Of a DNA stretch of 10,577 bases, positions 1 through 6,663 are shown one piece after another. The stretch comes from Candidatus Cloacimonadota bacterium (lineage in GTDB: Bacteria > Cloacimonadota > Cloacimonadia > Cloacimonadales > Cloacimonadaceae). The position numbers and the translations under genes are program-made. The stretch spans positions 1 through 10,577 of the forward strand of contig VGPI01000061.1 in NCBI GenBank assembly GCA_016875595.1. Direction: 5' to 3'. The first letter of the stretch is position 1. The number at the start of each line of letters is the position of its first letter. The notes under the pieces are model-generated. The model worked only from the letters and a program-made list of their open reading frames with translations, searched no databases and had not been told where the DNA came from.

Positions 1-791
1 TAATGCGGATCGATCCCATCACCATCGAAAGGGACATCCACGATATCCACACCTCCCGCTGCTAAGGCAATGTCGATCGTATCCGTGGCAGCACACATAG
101 CAAAAACGAAACCGCCATTTGCCACATACTCTCGGATCCTTTCCGCCACGGCATGCTTGAGCTGCCAGACCTTGGTATAGCCCAGGCGGGATGCCGTTTC
201 TTCATTTACCCTCACCTCTTGCTGATACCAGGCGGTATGCCGGTACGAGCCATAGAACTTGCCATACTGGCCGCTAAAGTCCTCATGATGCAGGTGCAGC
301 CAGTCATAATCCGCCAGCTTGCCAGCCAGAACCTCTTCGTCCCAGACCCGGTCATAGTCGATCTCGGCATATTCCAATGCCAGGGTAACCGCATCATCCC
401 AAGGCAGGGTGTTGGGCGGAATGTAAACCGCTATCTTCGGTTCCTTCTCCAAAACCACCGCCTCCATGTTACTCTCCTGGATTTCCAGCAAGACCTCCGC
501 CACTGCTGAGGATGAGACCGTTTCAAACCTAACCCCGCGGATATTGCACCGGGAAGCTATCTGATCGGAATCCGGAAACAAGAATGACCCGCCCCGATAA
601 TTGAGCAGCCACTGCCCGACATACTGGTCTTTCAGCGCCTGGAATGCGATGCCATAAGCCTTGAGGTGATTCGACTGGGTCATATCCATGGGTATGAGGA
701 TCTCAGCACTCAAGGCAGTGATACCGATGAACAATGCGAGCGCTATGGACAAGCTGCGCTTATGCGGGCGAGCGGATACAATCCCATTCAT
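1..791 (-). CDS. Exported protein of the family usually labelled 'asparagine synthetase B' (3' end outside window)
   Basis: The frame is open from the ATG at 791-789 to the left edge: 263 codons are visible and the C-terminus is missing. The start overlaps the TGA of the cca gene (ATGA) and has an AGGGAG ribosome binding site 8 bases upstream. Residues 11-29 form a signal peptide ending in ALSA. Motifs I associate with this family are IPMDMTQSNHLKAYGIA (34-50), WLLNYRGGSF (61-70), WLHLHHEDFSGQYGKFY (164-180) and GGFVFAMCAATD (226-237). Databases commonly call this family 'asparagine synthetase B', but no SGGxDS pyrophosphatase motif or N-terminal Cys2 amidotransferase is visible, so the label is doubtful. 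The region around Cys233 resembles the nucleophile elbow of class I glutamine-amidotransferase-like folds; that is inference. It is the last visible gene of the lepB operon. The true activity is unknown, and export argues against cytoplasmic asparagine synthesis. Confidence 0.7.
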   Translation of the reverse strand, partial: MNGIVSARPHKRSLSIALALFIGITALSAEILIPMDMTQSNHLKAYGIAFQALKDQYVGQWLLNYRGGSFLFPDSDQIASRCNIRGVRFETVSSSAVAEVLLEIQESNMEAVVLEKEPKIAVYIPPNTLPWDDAVTLALEYAEIDYDRVWDEEVLAGKLADYDWLHLHHEDFSGQYGKFYGSYRHTAWYQQEVRVNEETASRLGYTKVWQLKHAVAERIREYVANGGFVFAMCAATDTIDIALAAGGVDIVDVPFDGDGIDPH

Positions 792-2167
792 TTCAGATTC
801 TCCCTGATAATCTCAATGAGTTCCTCTCTGGTCAGGTACGGGTTCTCAAGCCATTCATTTTCAGCAAGTTTGAGCAAATTACCGACCAAAGGTGACGACT
901 GGATGCTAAATTCATGGATGATATCCATACCTGTCAAGCTAAATCTATGTTTTTCCATTTCTTCAGTCAGGTTTTCCACTCGCTGGGACAATCTGCTTAC
1001 CTGCTCCGGCAGCCGATAGTCAGGGTGATGTGTCATGTTGTCCGCCTGGATCAGTTCCAATAGCAAGTAAATGTCTATCCCATAGCTTTGAATCATCCGG
1101 CGCAGCGTGGCATCCTTGATCAGTTGCCCCTGTTCACCGCCCTGTTTGAACCGCATGTGATCTTTGATCACCCGGCAGATCAGATCGATCGTACCATTGG
1201 GCAGGGAGAATCGCCGGAGCACCTCAGCCGCCATTGACGCTCCGGTTCGCTCATGGCCAATGAATTGCCTGGTGCCTTGGGCTGAGATCCGCAGGCATTT
1301 CTCCTTGCCCAGATCGTGCAACAGCGCCGCCCATCTCAAGCGCAGATCACTCCGGCAATGCCTGACCACTTCCAGGGTATGCTCAAACACATCCAGATAA
1401 TGATACTTGTTCTGGGCTAAGCCCGCCAAAATGTCCACTTCCGGCAGAACCTGCCGGAGCAGACCGGTCTCCTGCAGCATTTCTAATCCCTGCACCGCAT
1501 TATCCAGAACGATGATGCGGTTCATCTCTTCCGCTATCCGTTCTGGTGAAATCTCCTTCAGCGATGTTGCCGCCCGTCCGATTTGATCCCAGGTCTCCGG
1601 TTCAATTATGAAACCCAGATCGGTGGCATAGCGAACCGCCCGTAGCAGACGTAAGGGATCCTGGGCAAAAATGACTTTCGGGTCACTGACCGTCCGGATT
1701 ACACCGTTTGACAGATCATCCCTGCCCTTGCCGGTCAGATCGAGGATTTCTCCATCATCCACTGTCATCAACAGAGAATTGACCGTAAAGTCACGCCGGA
1801 TCACATCTTCTTCCAAGGTGCCAAACTCCACGCTGGGTTTACGGCTGCTGGGACGGTAGGACTCCCGTCGCGTCATGACCAGTTCCAGTTTGTATCTGTT
1901 ACTGTCATCGGGCGAGAAATACACCATCGCCGTTCCGAAGGCGGCATAGATCACCGGCTCCATTGCCAGCCCCGACTGATGCAGATAATTCGCCAGAGCG
2001 ATCCCTCCGTCCGGCAGCGCCACGGTCAGGTCAAAATCATTGGTCTGCCGGAGCAGCAGATGATCCCTGACACAACCGCCGGCAAAATACACTTTTCCGT
2101 CAAAGGGGCTACCCTTGATCGCATTATCCAGATGGGAGCGCAGAGCATCCAAATGCACCCGGCTCAT
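788..2167 (-). CDS. cca: CCA-adding tRNA nucleotidyltransferase / poly(A) polymerase family
   Basis: The 459-residue product belongs to class II tRNA nucleotidyltransferases, which build or repair the 3' CCA end of tRNA from CTP and ATP in the cytoplasm. The head domain has the GGCVRD motif (residues 30-35) and the metal-binding DFD pair (Asp44, Asp46). RRDFTVNSLLM (124-134) follows, then DPLRLLRAVRYA (170-181) and ERIAEEMNR (209-217), the nucleotide and primer recognition helices. An HD phosphohydrolase-like domain covers about 255-400, with His263, HDLGK (284-288) and GHERTG (304-309). The length fits HD-bearing family members. The ATG overlaps the hemW stop by four bases, and its own stop overlaps the next start in the same way. 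Sequence alone cannot separate a full CCA enzyme from a CC-only or A-only one, but no second copy lies in the window. Confidence 0.93.
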   Translation of the reverse strand: MSRVHLDALRSHLDNAIKGSPFDGKVYFAGGCVRDHLLLRQTNDFDLTVALPDGGIALANYLHQSGLAMEPVIYAAFGTAMVYFSPDDSNRYKLELVMTRRESYRPSSRKPSVEFGTLEEDVIRRDFTVNSLLMTVDDGEILDLTGKGRDDLSNGVIRTVSDPKVIFAQDPLRLLRAVRYATDLGFIIEPETWDQIGRAATSLKEISPERIAEEMNRIIVLDNAVQGLEMLQETGLLRQVLPEVDILAGLAQNKYHYLDVFEHTLEVVRHCRSDLRLRWAALLHDLGKEKCLRISAQGTRQFIGHERTGASMAAEVLRRFSLPNGTIDLICRVIKDHMRFKQGGEQGQLIKDATLRRMIQSYGIDIYLLLELIQADNMTHHPDYRLPEQVSRLSQRVENLTEEMEKHRFSLTGMDIIHEFSIQSSPLVGNLLKLAENEWLENPYLTREELIEIIRENLK

Positions 2168-3369
2168 ACAAATTCCTCCAAAACCCGGTTGGAGACAAAG
2201 AGTGCTGTCTCGCTCAATCGCACGGCTGTGTCATCAATCTCAAACATCCCCTTCAGTTCTTTCCGGTCAAAGACCTGCCGATAGTCAGCCAGGATATCAT
2301 TACCGAAGCGCCGGCGATAGTCCTCCCGTCTGATTCCTCTCCGCAAGCGAAAAGCCATGATCAGATAATCCGTCCGTTGCTGTTCCGGATCCGGATGCTC
2401 TGCCCCGGGCAGGATAGATCCTGCTTCGATTTGCTGTCCATAGAGCGCCAGATCCATTGGATTGGTATAGCGGACACCCCGGATCAGTCCACTGGCGGAA
2501 GCGCCCAAGCCCAGATAATCATCCCCTTCCCAATAGTGCAGATTATGCTTGGATTCACAGCCCGGCTGGGCAAAATTGGAGATCTCATATTGGTAAAAAC
2601 CCGCTTTTACCAGTTTATTGCGGATCAGATCATATTGCGCTGCCAGTTCCTCATCCGGTGGGAGCTTGGGATGCGCTTCAACCAGAGGAGTGCCGGGCTC
2701 CAAACTGAGCAGGTAGGCAGAGATATGTTCCGGCTCAAGCTCCAGCAGCCGATCAATATCCCCCGCAAGGGCAGGGCTATCTTCTCCCGGCAGTCCATAC
2801 ATCAGATCCACGGACACATTGTCATAGCCATATTCACGGCACATTTTCATCATCTGCTTCATCGTTCCGCCACGGTGTTTCCGGCCCAGGCAGGAGAGCT
2901 TCTCATCATTCAGGGATTGGATTCCGATGCTCAACCGGTTCACCGGTGTACGGTTCAACTCCTTCAAAAACTTATCGGTTATCTGGATGGGATTGATCTC
3001 CAGGGTGATCTCCATGTACGTAGGGTCGCTTTCCCTCAGCGACCCAGCACCTTCGGTCTGCGGCAAAAGCACCGCTTGTCCATTCGTAGGGGCGTCCTGA
3101 CAAAGCGCCCTATCTATCATCTTACTGCCTGGATTCAGAACTGACATGATCTCATTGATCTGATCAGCAGTCAACAGCGCCGGAGTCCCACCCCCAAAAT
3201 ACACCGTGTCCGGCTTGATCTCAAATCTGTGCCGGAACAGCTCCAATTCCCGAGTTATCAGTACGCCATAGCGCTGAATCTCCATTCGTCGGTACGCCAC
3301 CGAGTAAAATGCGCAATATCCGCATTTGCTCAGGCAGAAGGGAATATGCAGATAGACCGCCGGAATCAC
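2164..3369 (-). CDS. hemW: HemW-like radical SAM protein (coproporphyrinogen III oxidase-like, heme chaperone family)
   Basis: The 401-residue product is a radical SAM enzyme. FCLSKCGYC (11-19) supplies the three iron-sulfur cysteines (12, 16, 19), followed by FGGGTP (58-63), LSIGIQS (146-152), VDLMYGLPGE (187-196), YEISNFA (261-267) and HNLHYW (275-280). The HNxxYW motif is typical of HemW, which binds heme, rather than HemN, the oxygen-independent coproporphyrinogen oxidase. Many databases still call such genes hemN. The start is GTG, overlapping the lepB stop (GTGA), so translation is probably coupled. The odd part is residues 85-118, which separate two blocks that normally adjoin (the helix ending NPGSKM and the strand MEITLEINP). 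They are encoded by a double-hairpin repeat, described separately. The frame stays open, so the protein may still work with a surface loop. A role in anaerobic heme or respiratory metabolism is inferred. Confidence 0.88.
   Translation of the reverse strand: MIPAVYLHIPFCLSKCGYCAFYSVAYRRMEIQRYGVLITRELELFRHRFEIKPDTVYFGGGTPALLTADQINEIMSVLNPGSKMIDRALCQDAPTNGQAVLLPQTEGAGSLRESDPTYMEITLEINPIQITDKFLKELNRTPVNRLSIGIQSLNDEKLSCLGRKHRGGTMKQMMKMCREYGYDNVSVDLMYGLPGEDSPALAGDIDRLLELEPEHISAYLLSLEPGTPLVEAHPKLPPDEELAAQYDLIRNKLVKAGFYQYEISNFAQPGCESKHNLHYWEGDDYLGLGASASGLIRGVRYTNPMDLALYGQQIEAGSILPGAEHPDPEQQRTDYLIMAFRLRRGIRREDYRRRFGNDILADYRQVFDRKELKGMFEIDDTAVRLSETALFVSNRVLEEFV
3016..3117 (-). repeat. Palindromic mini-element inserted in frame within hemW
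   Basis: About 100 bases carry two hairpins. The first has a perfect 8-base stem (3023-3030 with 3038-3045, GGGTCGCT/AGCGACCC, 7-base loop). The second pairs GGGCG at 3090-3094 with CGCCC at 3106-3110. Both hairpins begin with the same word CGTAGGG (3019-3025 and 3085-3091). In the hemW frame the element has no stop and encodes about 34 residues (85-118, including ALCQDAPT and TEGAGSLRESDPTY) that interrupt a conserved strand. GTAGGG(G)CG hairpins are a style of short interspersed repeat seen in several bacterial genomes. In-frame palindromic elements inside genes are known from Rickettsia (RPE). Whether this is the same kind of element is inference. The exact ends are uncertain by several bases. 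Confidence 0.65.
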
Positions 3370-4277
3370 CTGATCAATCGGAATATCCTTTCCTTCCGTA
3401 GGTGCGGAACGTCATAAAGTTTGTTGTAATCAATCCCTTTTGACCAAAAGATCACGGACGGCGTTCCCGTTATATCGCTGCGCTCCAAAAAGCCCCAATA
3501 CCGGCTGTCCTCACTCACGTCACGATTATCGCCCATCACAAAATACTTGCCAGGCGGGATCACGATCGGACCGAACCAATCGCGGTTGAAGACCGCCTCC
3601 GGATTCAGCGCAAATCTGCGGTACCAGGTTTTCTGCGACACCTGATCAAAGGAATTCGGTGTCATCCGGCTGGGCAGGATCTCCCGGGGTGACATCGGTG
3701 GCGGAGGGATGGCTACATCATATCTCTCATAACCTTTGACAAAGGACTCGCCATTGATATAGACGATCTTGTCCCGGATCTCCAGCGTATCGCCCGGGAC
3801 ACCGATCACGCGCTTCACCACATTCTTGCGGGCATAATAGGTGATGTGGAAAAAAGTGAGGGGGAACCGGGCAAAAGAGGCGGATTTATTGATGTAGATC
3901 GGATCGAAAATGCGGATGAAATTATGCTTGTAATCCGGATGCTCCGGGGTATTCTCCTCGATCTTGGGATAACGGAAAGTGACGATATCCTCCCGCTGCG
4001 GATCGCCGATAAAATACTTCATCTTGTTCGCCACCAGATAATCGCCCACCAGCAGCGTCTCCTCCATTGAGGAACTGGGGATCATGAAATTCTGGAAGGT
4101 GTAATTACGGATGATCATCGCCACCACGAAGGCAAAGAGGATCGCCTCCACCCAGTCCTGGATAAAGGGCTTCTTCTTGCGGAATTTCTTCCGGGAAGGA
4201 TGCGAGGGCTGGTCCGGATCACGGTCCGGTAACCGCCGGTCATCCCGGTTCTTGATCTGTATATCTTTGTTTCTCAA
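3366..4277 (-). CDS. lepB: Signal peptidase I
   Basis: This is the membrane-bound serine-lysine protease that removes Sec/Tat signal peptides. Residue numbers count from a GTG at 4286-4284, giving 306 residues. I prefer the TTG at 4277-4275 (303 residues), because the GTG lies inside a strong GAGGTGA ribosome binding site 5 bases before that TTG. A basic cytoplasmic N-terminus (about 1-43) precedes one membrane segment (44-60). Motifs are IPSSSMEETL with catalytic Ser73, GDYLVANK (81-88), KRVIGVPGD with catalytic Lys158 (158-166), and GDNRDVSEDSRYWG (252-265). The 94-residue spacer between Lys158 and the last box is long and includes a proline run (IPPPPMSP, 193-200), probably a periplasmic loop. 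It is the first gene of the minus-strand operon and overlaps hemW by four bases. Its neighbours are housekeeping genes. Confidence 0.93.
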   Translation of the reverse strand: MRNKDIQIKNRDDRRLPDRDPDQPSHPSRKKFRKKKPFIQDWVEAILFAFVVAMIIRNYTFQNFMIPSSSMEETLLVGDYLVANKMKYFIGDPQREDIVTFRYPKIEENTPEHPDYKHNFIRIFDPIYINKSASFARFPLTFFHITYYARKNVVKRVIGVPGDTLEIRDKIVYINGESFVKGYERYDVAIPPPPMSPREILPSRMTPNSFDQVSQKTWYRRFALNPEAVFNRDWFGPIVIPPGKYFVMGDNRDVSEDSRYWGFLERSDITGTPSVIFWSKGIDYNKLYDVPHLRKERIFRLIR

Positions 4278-4282
4278 TTCGT

Positions 4283-4289
4283 TCACCTC
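4283..4289 (-). promoter_or_regulatory. Ribosome binding site of lepB that decides the start
   Basis: GAGGTGA on the minus strand sits 5 bases before an in-frame TTG (4277-4275). The upstream GTG (4286-4284) is embedded in this site and so has no ribosome binding site of its own at normal distance. This favours the TTG start. Confidence 0.55.
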
Positions 4290-4309
4290 AATCCCGATGT
4301 TTGTTTTCC

Positions 4310-4336
4310 ACCCTACAAATCCGCCCTTTATGTCAA
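4310..4336 (-). promoter_or_regulatory. Possible promoter of the lepB-hemW-cca operon
   Basis: The minus strand has a perfect TTGACA at 4336-4331. The best -10 candidate is TAGGGT at 4315-4310, with a short 15-base spacer and only 3 of 6 consensus matches. It lies 33 bases before the preferred lepB start. The -35 is convincing by itself, the -10 is weak. Confidence 0.3.
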
Positions 4337-4481
4337 GCTATTTTCCGCCATGATCTGCTGTTCTACATGTTTTAAGTGTCAATTAAATCTACAGTTTATA
4401 ATTACTTGGGTATATGATGCTCTCAAGTTGTCGATAACTATGGCATGCAACCATCCGCGCAATGGTCAAACCTGGTCACTT

Positions 4482-4564
4482 ACCTTAATCAAGTCATTAT
4501 CCCCCCTTAATCAAGCGTTAATAATTAACGCTTGATTAAGGGGGGATAATGACTTGATTAAGGT
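4482..4564. repeat. Perfect 83-base palindrome (41-base arms, 1-base centre) built from an 11-base word
   Basis: Every base from 4482 to 4522 pairs with its mirror between 4524 and 4564 around the single centre base 4523. I checked all 41 pairs. Each arm contains the word CCTTAATCAAG twice, 22 bases apart (4483-4493 and 4505-4515, with complements at 4531-4541 and 4553-4563). The arms also contain a run of six C or six G. It could be a mobile palindromic element, a binding array for a dimeric protein, an extremely stable RNA hairpin, or an assembly artefact. It lacks a T-tract, so a classical terminator is unlikely. Confidence 0.93.
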
Positions 4565-4590
4565 GTGCAAAGAGAAGTGGAGGCAGATTA

Positions 4591-4689
4591 GTGGAGATCG
4601 CCAGTGTTAACCATGTGGATGATTGGCTGTTAATTACATCAACCGGGATAAAGCTGACGGCAGGTGCTCGTGATCGAAATCCGCTTTAG
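4591..4689 (+). CDS. Possible 32-residue small protein (unrecognised)
   Basis: A GTG at 4591 is preceded by GGAGG (4579-4583) with an ideal 7-base spacing. The frame stays open to TAG at 4687-4689. The product would be acidic at the start and basic at the end, with a short hydrophobic centre (WLLIT). It begins 27 bases after the large palindrome and runs towards the asparagine-synthase-like gene on the other strand, ending 5 bases from its stop. No family is recognised. The good ribosome binding site is the only strong evidence. It may equally be the start of a truncated gene or chance. Confidence 0.22.
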   Translation: MEIASVNHVDDWLLITSTGIKLTAGARDRNPL

Positions 4690-4694
4690 ATCGA

Positions 4695-6476
4695 TCAGTC
4701 CCACATGGCTTCGTTGATCACGGAGCCAAGAGTGAGCATGATCCTAAGCTGGGTTATGTCCAGACCTTTGAGAAATGACGGATCGTTTATCCGGCTGCAA
4801 TTGAACATATTCCTCATCGACCCCGAGTCCTGGCAGCCCGAACCGATCTTCCCGATCATCCAATCCTGCATGGGAAAAGCAGGGATGCCTGGGGGCTTTG
4901 CCTGCGGCTTGGTTCTGAAGTGTCTGACCATTCTCAAAATCTCGAGCAGCGACCGGTAGATGCCGCTTGAAAGATAACCCGGGATGACGCGGCTATTTGC
5001 CAGGCGGATCCTGCTTATCTCGGGAGCGATTCTCCTCAGGAACAAACTGTAGAAGGCATTTCCCTGCTTCCACTGATCCGGGATGCGCAGGGCGAGGCGA
5101 TAGAACTCCATATCATAAAACGGCGTGACCGATGCAAAGTGCGCCCGGTTCCGGTCTTCGCCTTCAAAGAGCCAGCGTCCTGCCCGTTCCGCCAGGAGAA
5201 ACTGTTTGTATTTATAGGTAAAACTTTTTGCCGGATATGAAGATGCGAGCTCGAGCAGATAGTCGTCGAGCGCTCTTTTCCGGATGCCGAATGTCTCCGC
5301 TGCCACCTGGGGCGAGAAATATGCCTGATGTGCATAAAGGTAATCCAGCCAGGCAGATCCATCCGGAAGCCGGATCTCCGGCAACTGCGAGGGCAAGACC
5401 TTATCTCCGCCGTCGCCGGTGATCAAAACCATCGGTTCGGGATAATTCTGGCTCAGGACATCCAGAAATTCCAGGAAAAACGCCATGCCGAGATAATTGA
5501 GTCCGGCTTTGACGTGAAACAGGCGTTTATAATTCTGCTCGCTTTCCCGGTTCAGGATGAACGTCTGGTGCGGGCATTTGAGGATCGATACGATCTGATC
5601 GGCTATGCGGCTGTCGTCATCAGCCGATCTGGCAGCATCGCGATAGGTGGCTGCCTCATAGGCAACGCCCCGCCTGGTCATGGCAGCGGCGATCACGCGG
5701 GAATCGAAACCGCCACTGAGTGCCAGGACATTATTACCATGTAACTTATAGCCACGGATGACCGTTTCAAATCTCGTTGCCAATTCCGCCAACCGGCGTC
5801 GCTGGCTTCCGGAAGGATCGGGTTCCGGAAACCTCAGTTCCGGCTTGCCGACCAGGATCAATTGACCTCTTTCCCAGTTAAAAGCGCCGATCGATGCCCC
5901 GGGCAGGGTGTCGATCTCATCAAAGTAAGTCCCCCTTCCCGGCACATAACAGAACACTTGATAAAGAGCCAGATACAAGGGATTTAGTCGCACTGACGGA
6001 CATGATGCCTTGGCAAGACCGATGTCACGGCCAATAAACAGGGAGTGACCCTGATCCACGATGTAAACCGGCAGACGGGCAAGCTCATCATTGGTAAAGA
6101 GTACCGTCTTCCGGGTCAGGTGGATCGCCAGCAGGAAGAAACAATCCGGGAGAATTGCCGGCAGTTCGCTCCACCAGTCACGTATAGCAGTGGTATCAAG
6201 CTCTTTGATTGCGATCCTGCGGAACAGTAGTCCCAGTTCTTTCTCCGGAACCGTTGGTTGCTGGGTTTCGAGGAATACTATCCAGTCACCAAACCGCATT
6301 TCTGCTACCTTGTAACTGGCACTGGAATTGGTGACCAGATACACATGCTCATCCAGCATACACTCGGTGGCATGGAGATTGACATAATACTCTGACTGTC
6401 TGGCGAGAAAGTCCTTGGCAAAGGAGGGCTTTGACTCCAATCTGGCTTTACTTATGTAGCAGTTGATCCCGGGCAT
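4695..6476 (-). CDS. Asparagine-synthase-like amidotransferase-type protein lacking the glutaminase cysteine
   Basis: The 593-residue product has the two-domain layout of AsnB-type enzymes, which activate a carboxylate with ATP and form an amide. An N-terminal Ntn-like region (about 1-215) contains DELARLPVYIV (130-140) and GTYFDEIDTLPGAS (182-195). The synthetase domain has the pyrophosphate loop SGGFDSR (254-260), ITGDGGDKV (352-360) and TPFYDMEFYRLALRIP (451-466). The N-terminus is MPGIN instead of MCGI, so the Cys2 nucleophile needed to hydrolyse glutamine is absent. Enzymes like this may use ammonia or act on a special substrate. Lasso-peptide cyclases and beta-lactam synthetases are such relatives, but no partner genes for them are visible here. 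The ATG at 6476-6474 has TAAGGA at good spacing. It stands alone on its strand, 650 bases from any intact upstream gene. The substrate is unknown. Confidence 0.82.
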   Translation of the reverse strand: MPGINCYISKARLESKPSFAKDFLARQSEYYVNLHATECMLDEHVYLVTNSSASYKVAEMRFGDWIVFLETQQPTVPEKELGLLFRRIAIKELDTTAIRDWWSELPAILPDCFFLLAIHLTRKTVLFTNDELARLPVYIVDQGHSLFIGRDIGLAKASCPSVRLNPLYLALYQVFCYVPGRGTYFDEIDTLPGASIGAFNWERGQLILVGKPELRFPEPDPSGSQRRRLAELATRFETVIRGYKLHGNNVLALSGGFDSRVIAAAMTRRGVAYEAATYRDAARSADDDSRIADQIVSILKCPHQTFILNRESEQNYKRLFHVKAGLNYLGMAFFLEFLDVLSQNYPEPMVLITGDGGDKVLPSQLPEIRLPDGSAWLDYLYAHQAYFSPQVAAETFGIRKRALDDYLLELASSYPAKSFTYKYKQFLLAERAGRWLFEGEDRNRAHFASVTPFYDMEFYRLALRIPDQWKQGNAFYSLFLRRIAPEISRIRLANSRVIPGYLSSGIYRSLLEILRMVRHFRTKPQAKPPGIPAFPMQDWMIGKIGSGCQDSGSMRNMFNCSRINDPSFLKGLDITQLRIMLTLGSVINEAMWD

Positions 6477-6510
6477 GAGTAATCCTTACGGCATTTATTG
6501 ATGTGCGTCG

Positions 6511-6540
6511 TAAGTCTGTATCGTACAGAGAATCTGTCAA
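6511..6540 (-). promoter_or_regulatory. Candidate promoter and operator of the asparagine-synthase-like gene
   Basis: The plus strand reads TCTGTA, 3 bases, TACAGA, 3 bases, TCTGTC over 6515-6537. These are three half-sites of one word in alternating orientation with equal spacing. A perfect TTGACA (-35) lies on the minus strand at 6540-6535 and overlaps the last half-site. No good -10 follows at the normal distance. The block lies about 40 to 60 bases upstream of the ATG, where a repressor would act. Both the promoter and the operator are inferred. Confidence 0.3.
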
Positions 6541-6663
6541 TGAATATCGCTTCGGAACCTGTCGGGCAGATGATAAAACTGAAAAACCAGCCCGTGGGTG
6601 ATAATAACACTTGCTGTTCGCCGAGAGATGCTTATAACGTCGGTACTGAACCTATACCGGAGA

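Larger units (their letters stand above)
4287..4694. other. Intergenic region between lepB and the asparagine-synthase-like gene
   Basis: This 408-base stretch lies between the lepB 5' end and the stop of the next minus-strand gene. It holds the putative lepB promoter (4310-4336), a direct repeat TGGTCA at 4463-4468 and 4473-4478, the 83-base palindrome (4482-4564) and a possible small plus-strand ORF (4591-4689). From 4337 to 4460 I see AT-rich sequence with no convincing gene or RNA. There is no clear T-tailed terminator for the asparagine-synthase-like gene. Confidence 0.6.

Noticed and set aside
2377..3144. A 255-codon plus-strand open frame opposite hemW
   Set aside because: hemW has complete radical SAM motifs on the other strand. 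The antisense product has no recognisable domain.
4350..4535. A 61-codon plus-strand open frame entering the large palindrome
   Set aside because: It has no ribosome binding site, Cys-rich random-looking sequence, and ends inside the palindrome.
4483..4563. Repeated 11-base word as a minimal CRISPR array
   Set aside because: The repeats are too short, occur in opposite orientations, have 11-base spacers that are themselves palindromic partners, and no cas gene is present.
4482..4564. Large palindrome as an ordinary intrinsic terminator
   Set aside because: There is no T-run on either side, and the stem is far longer than any typical terminator.
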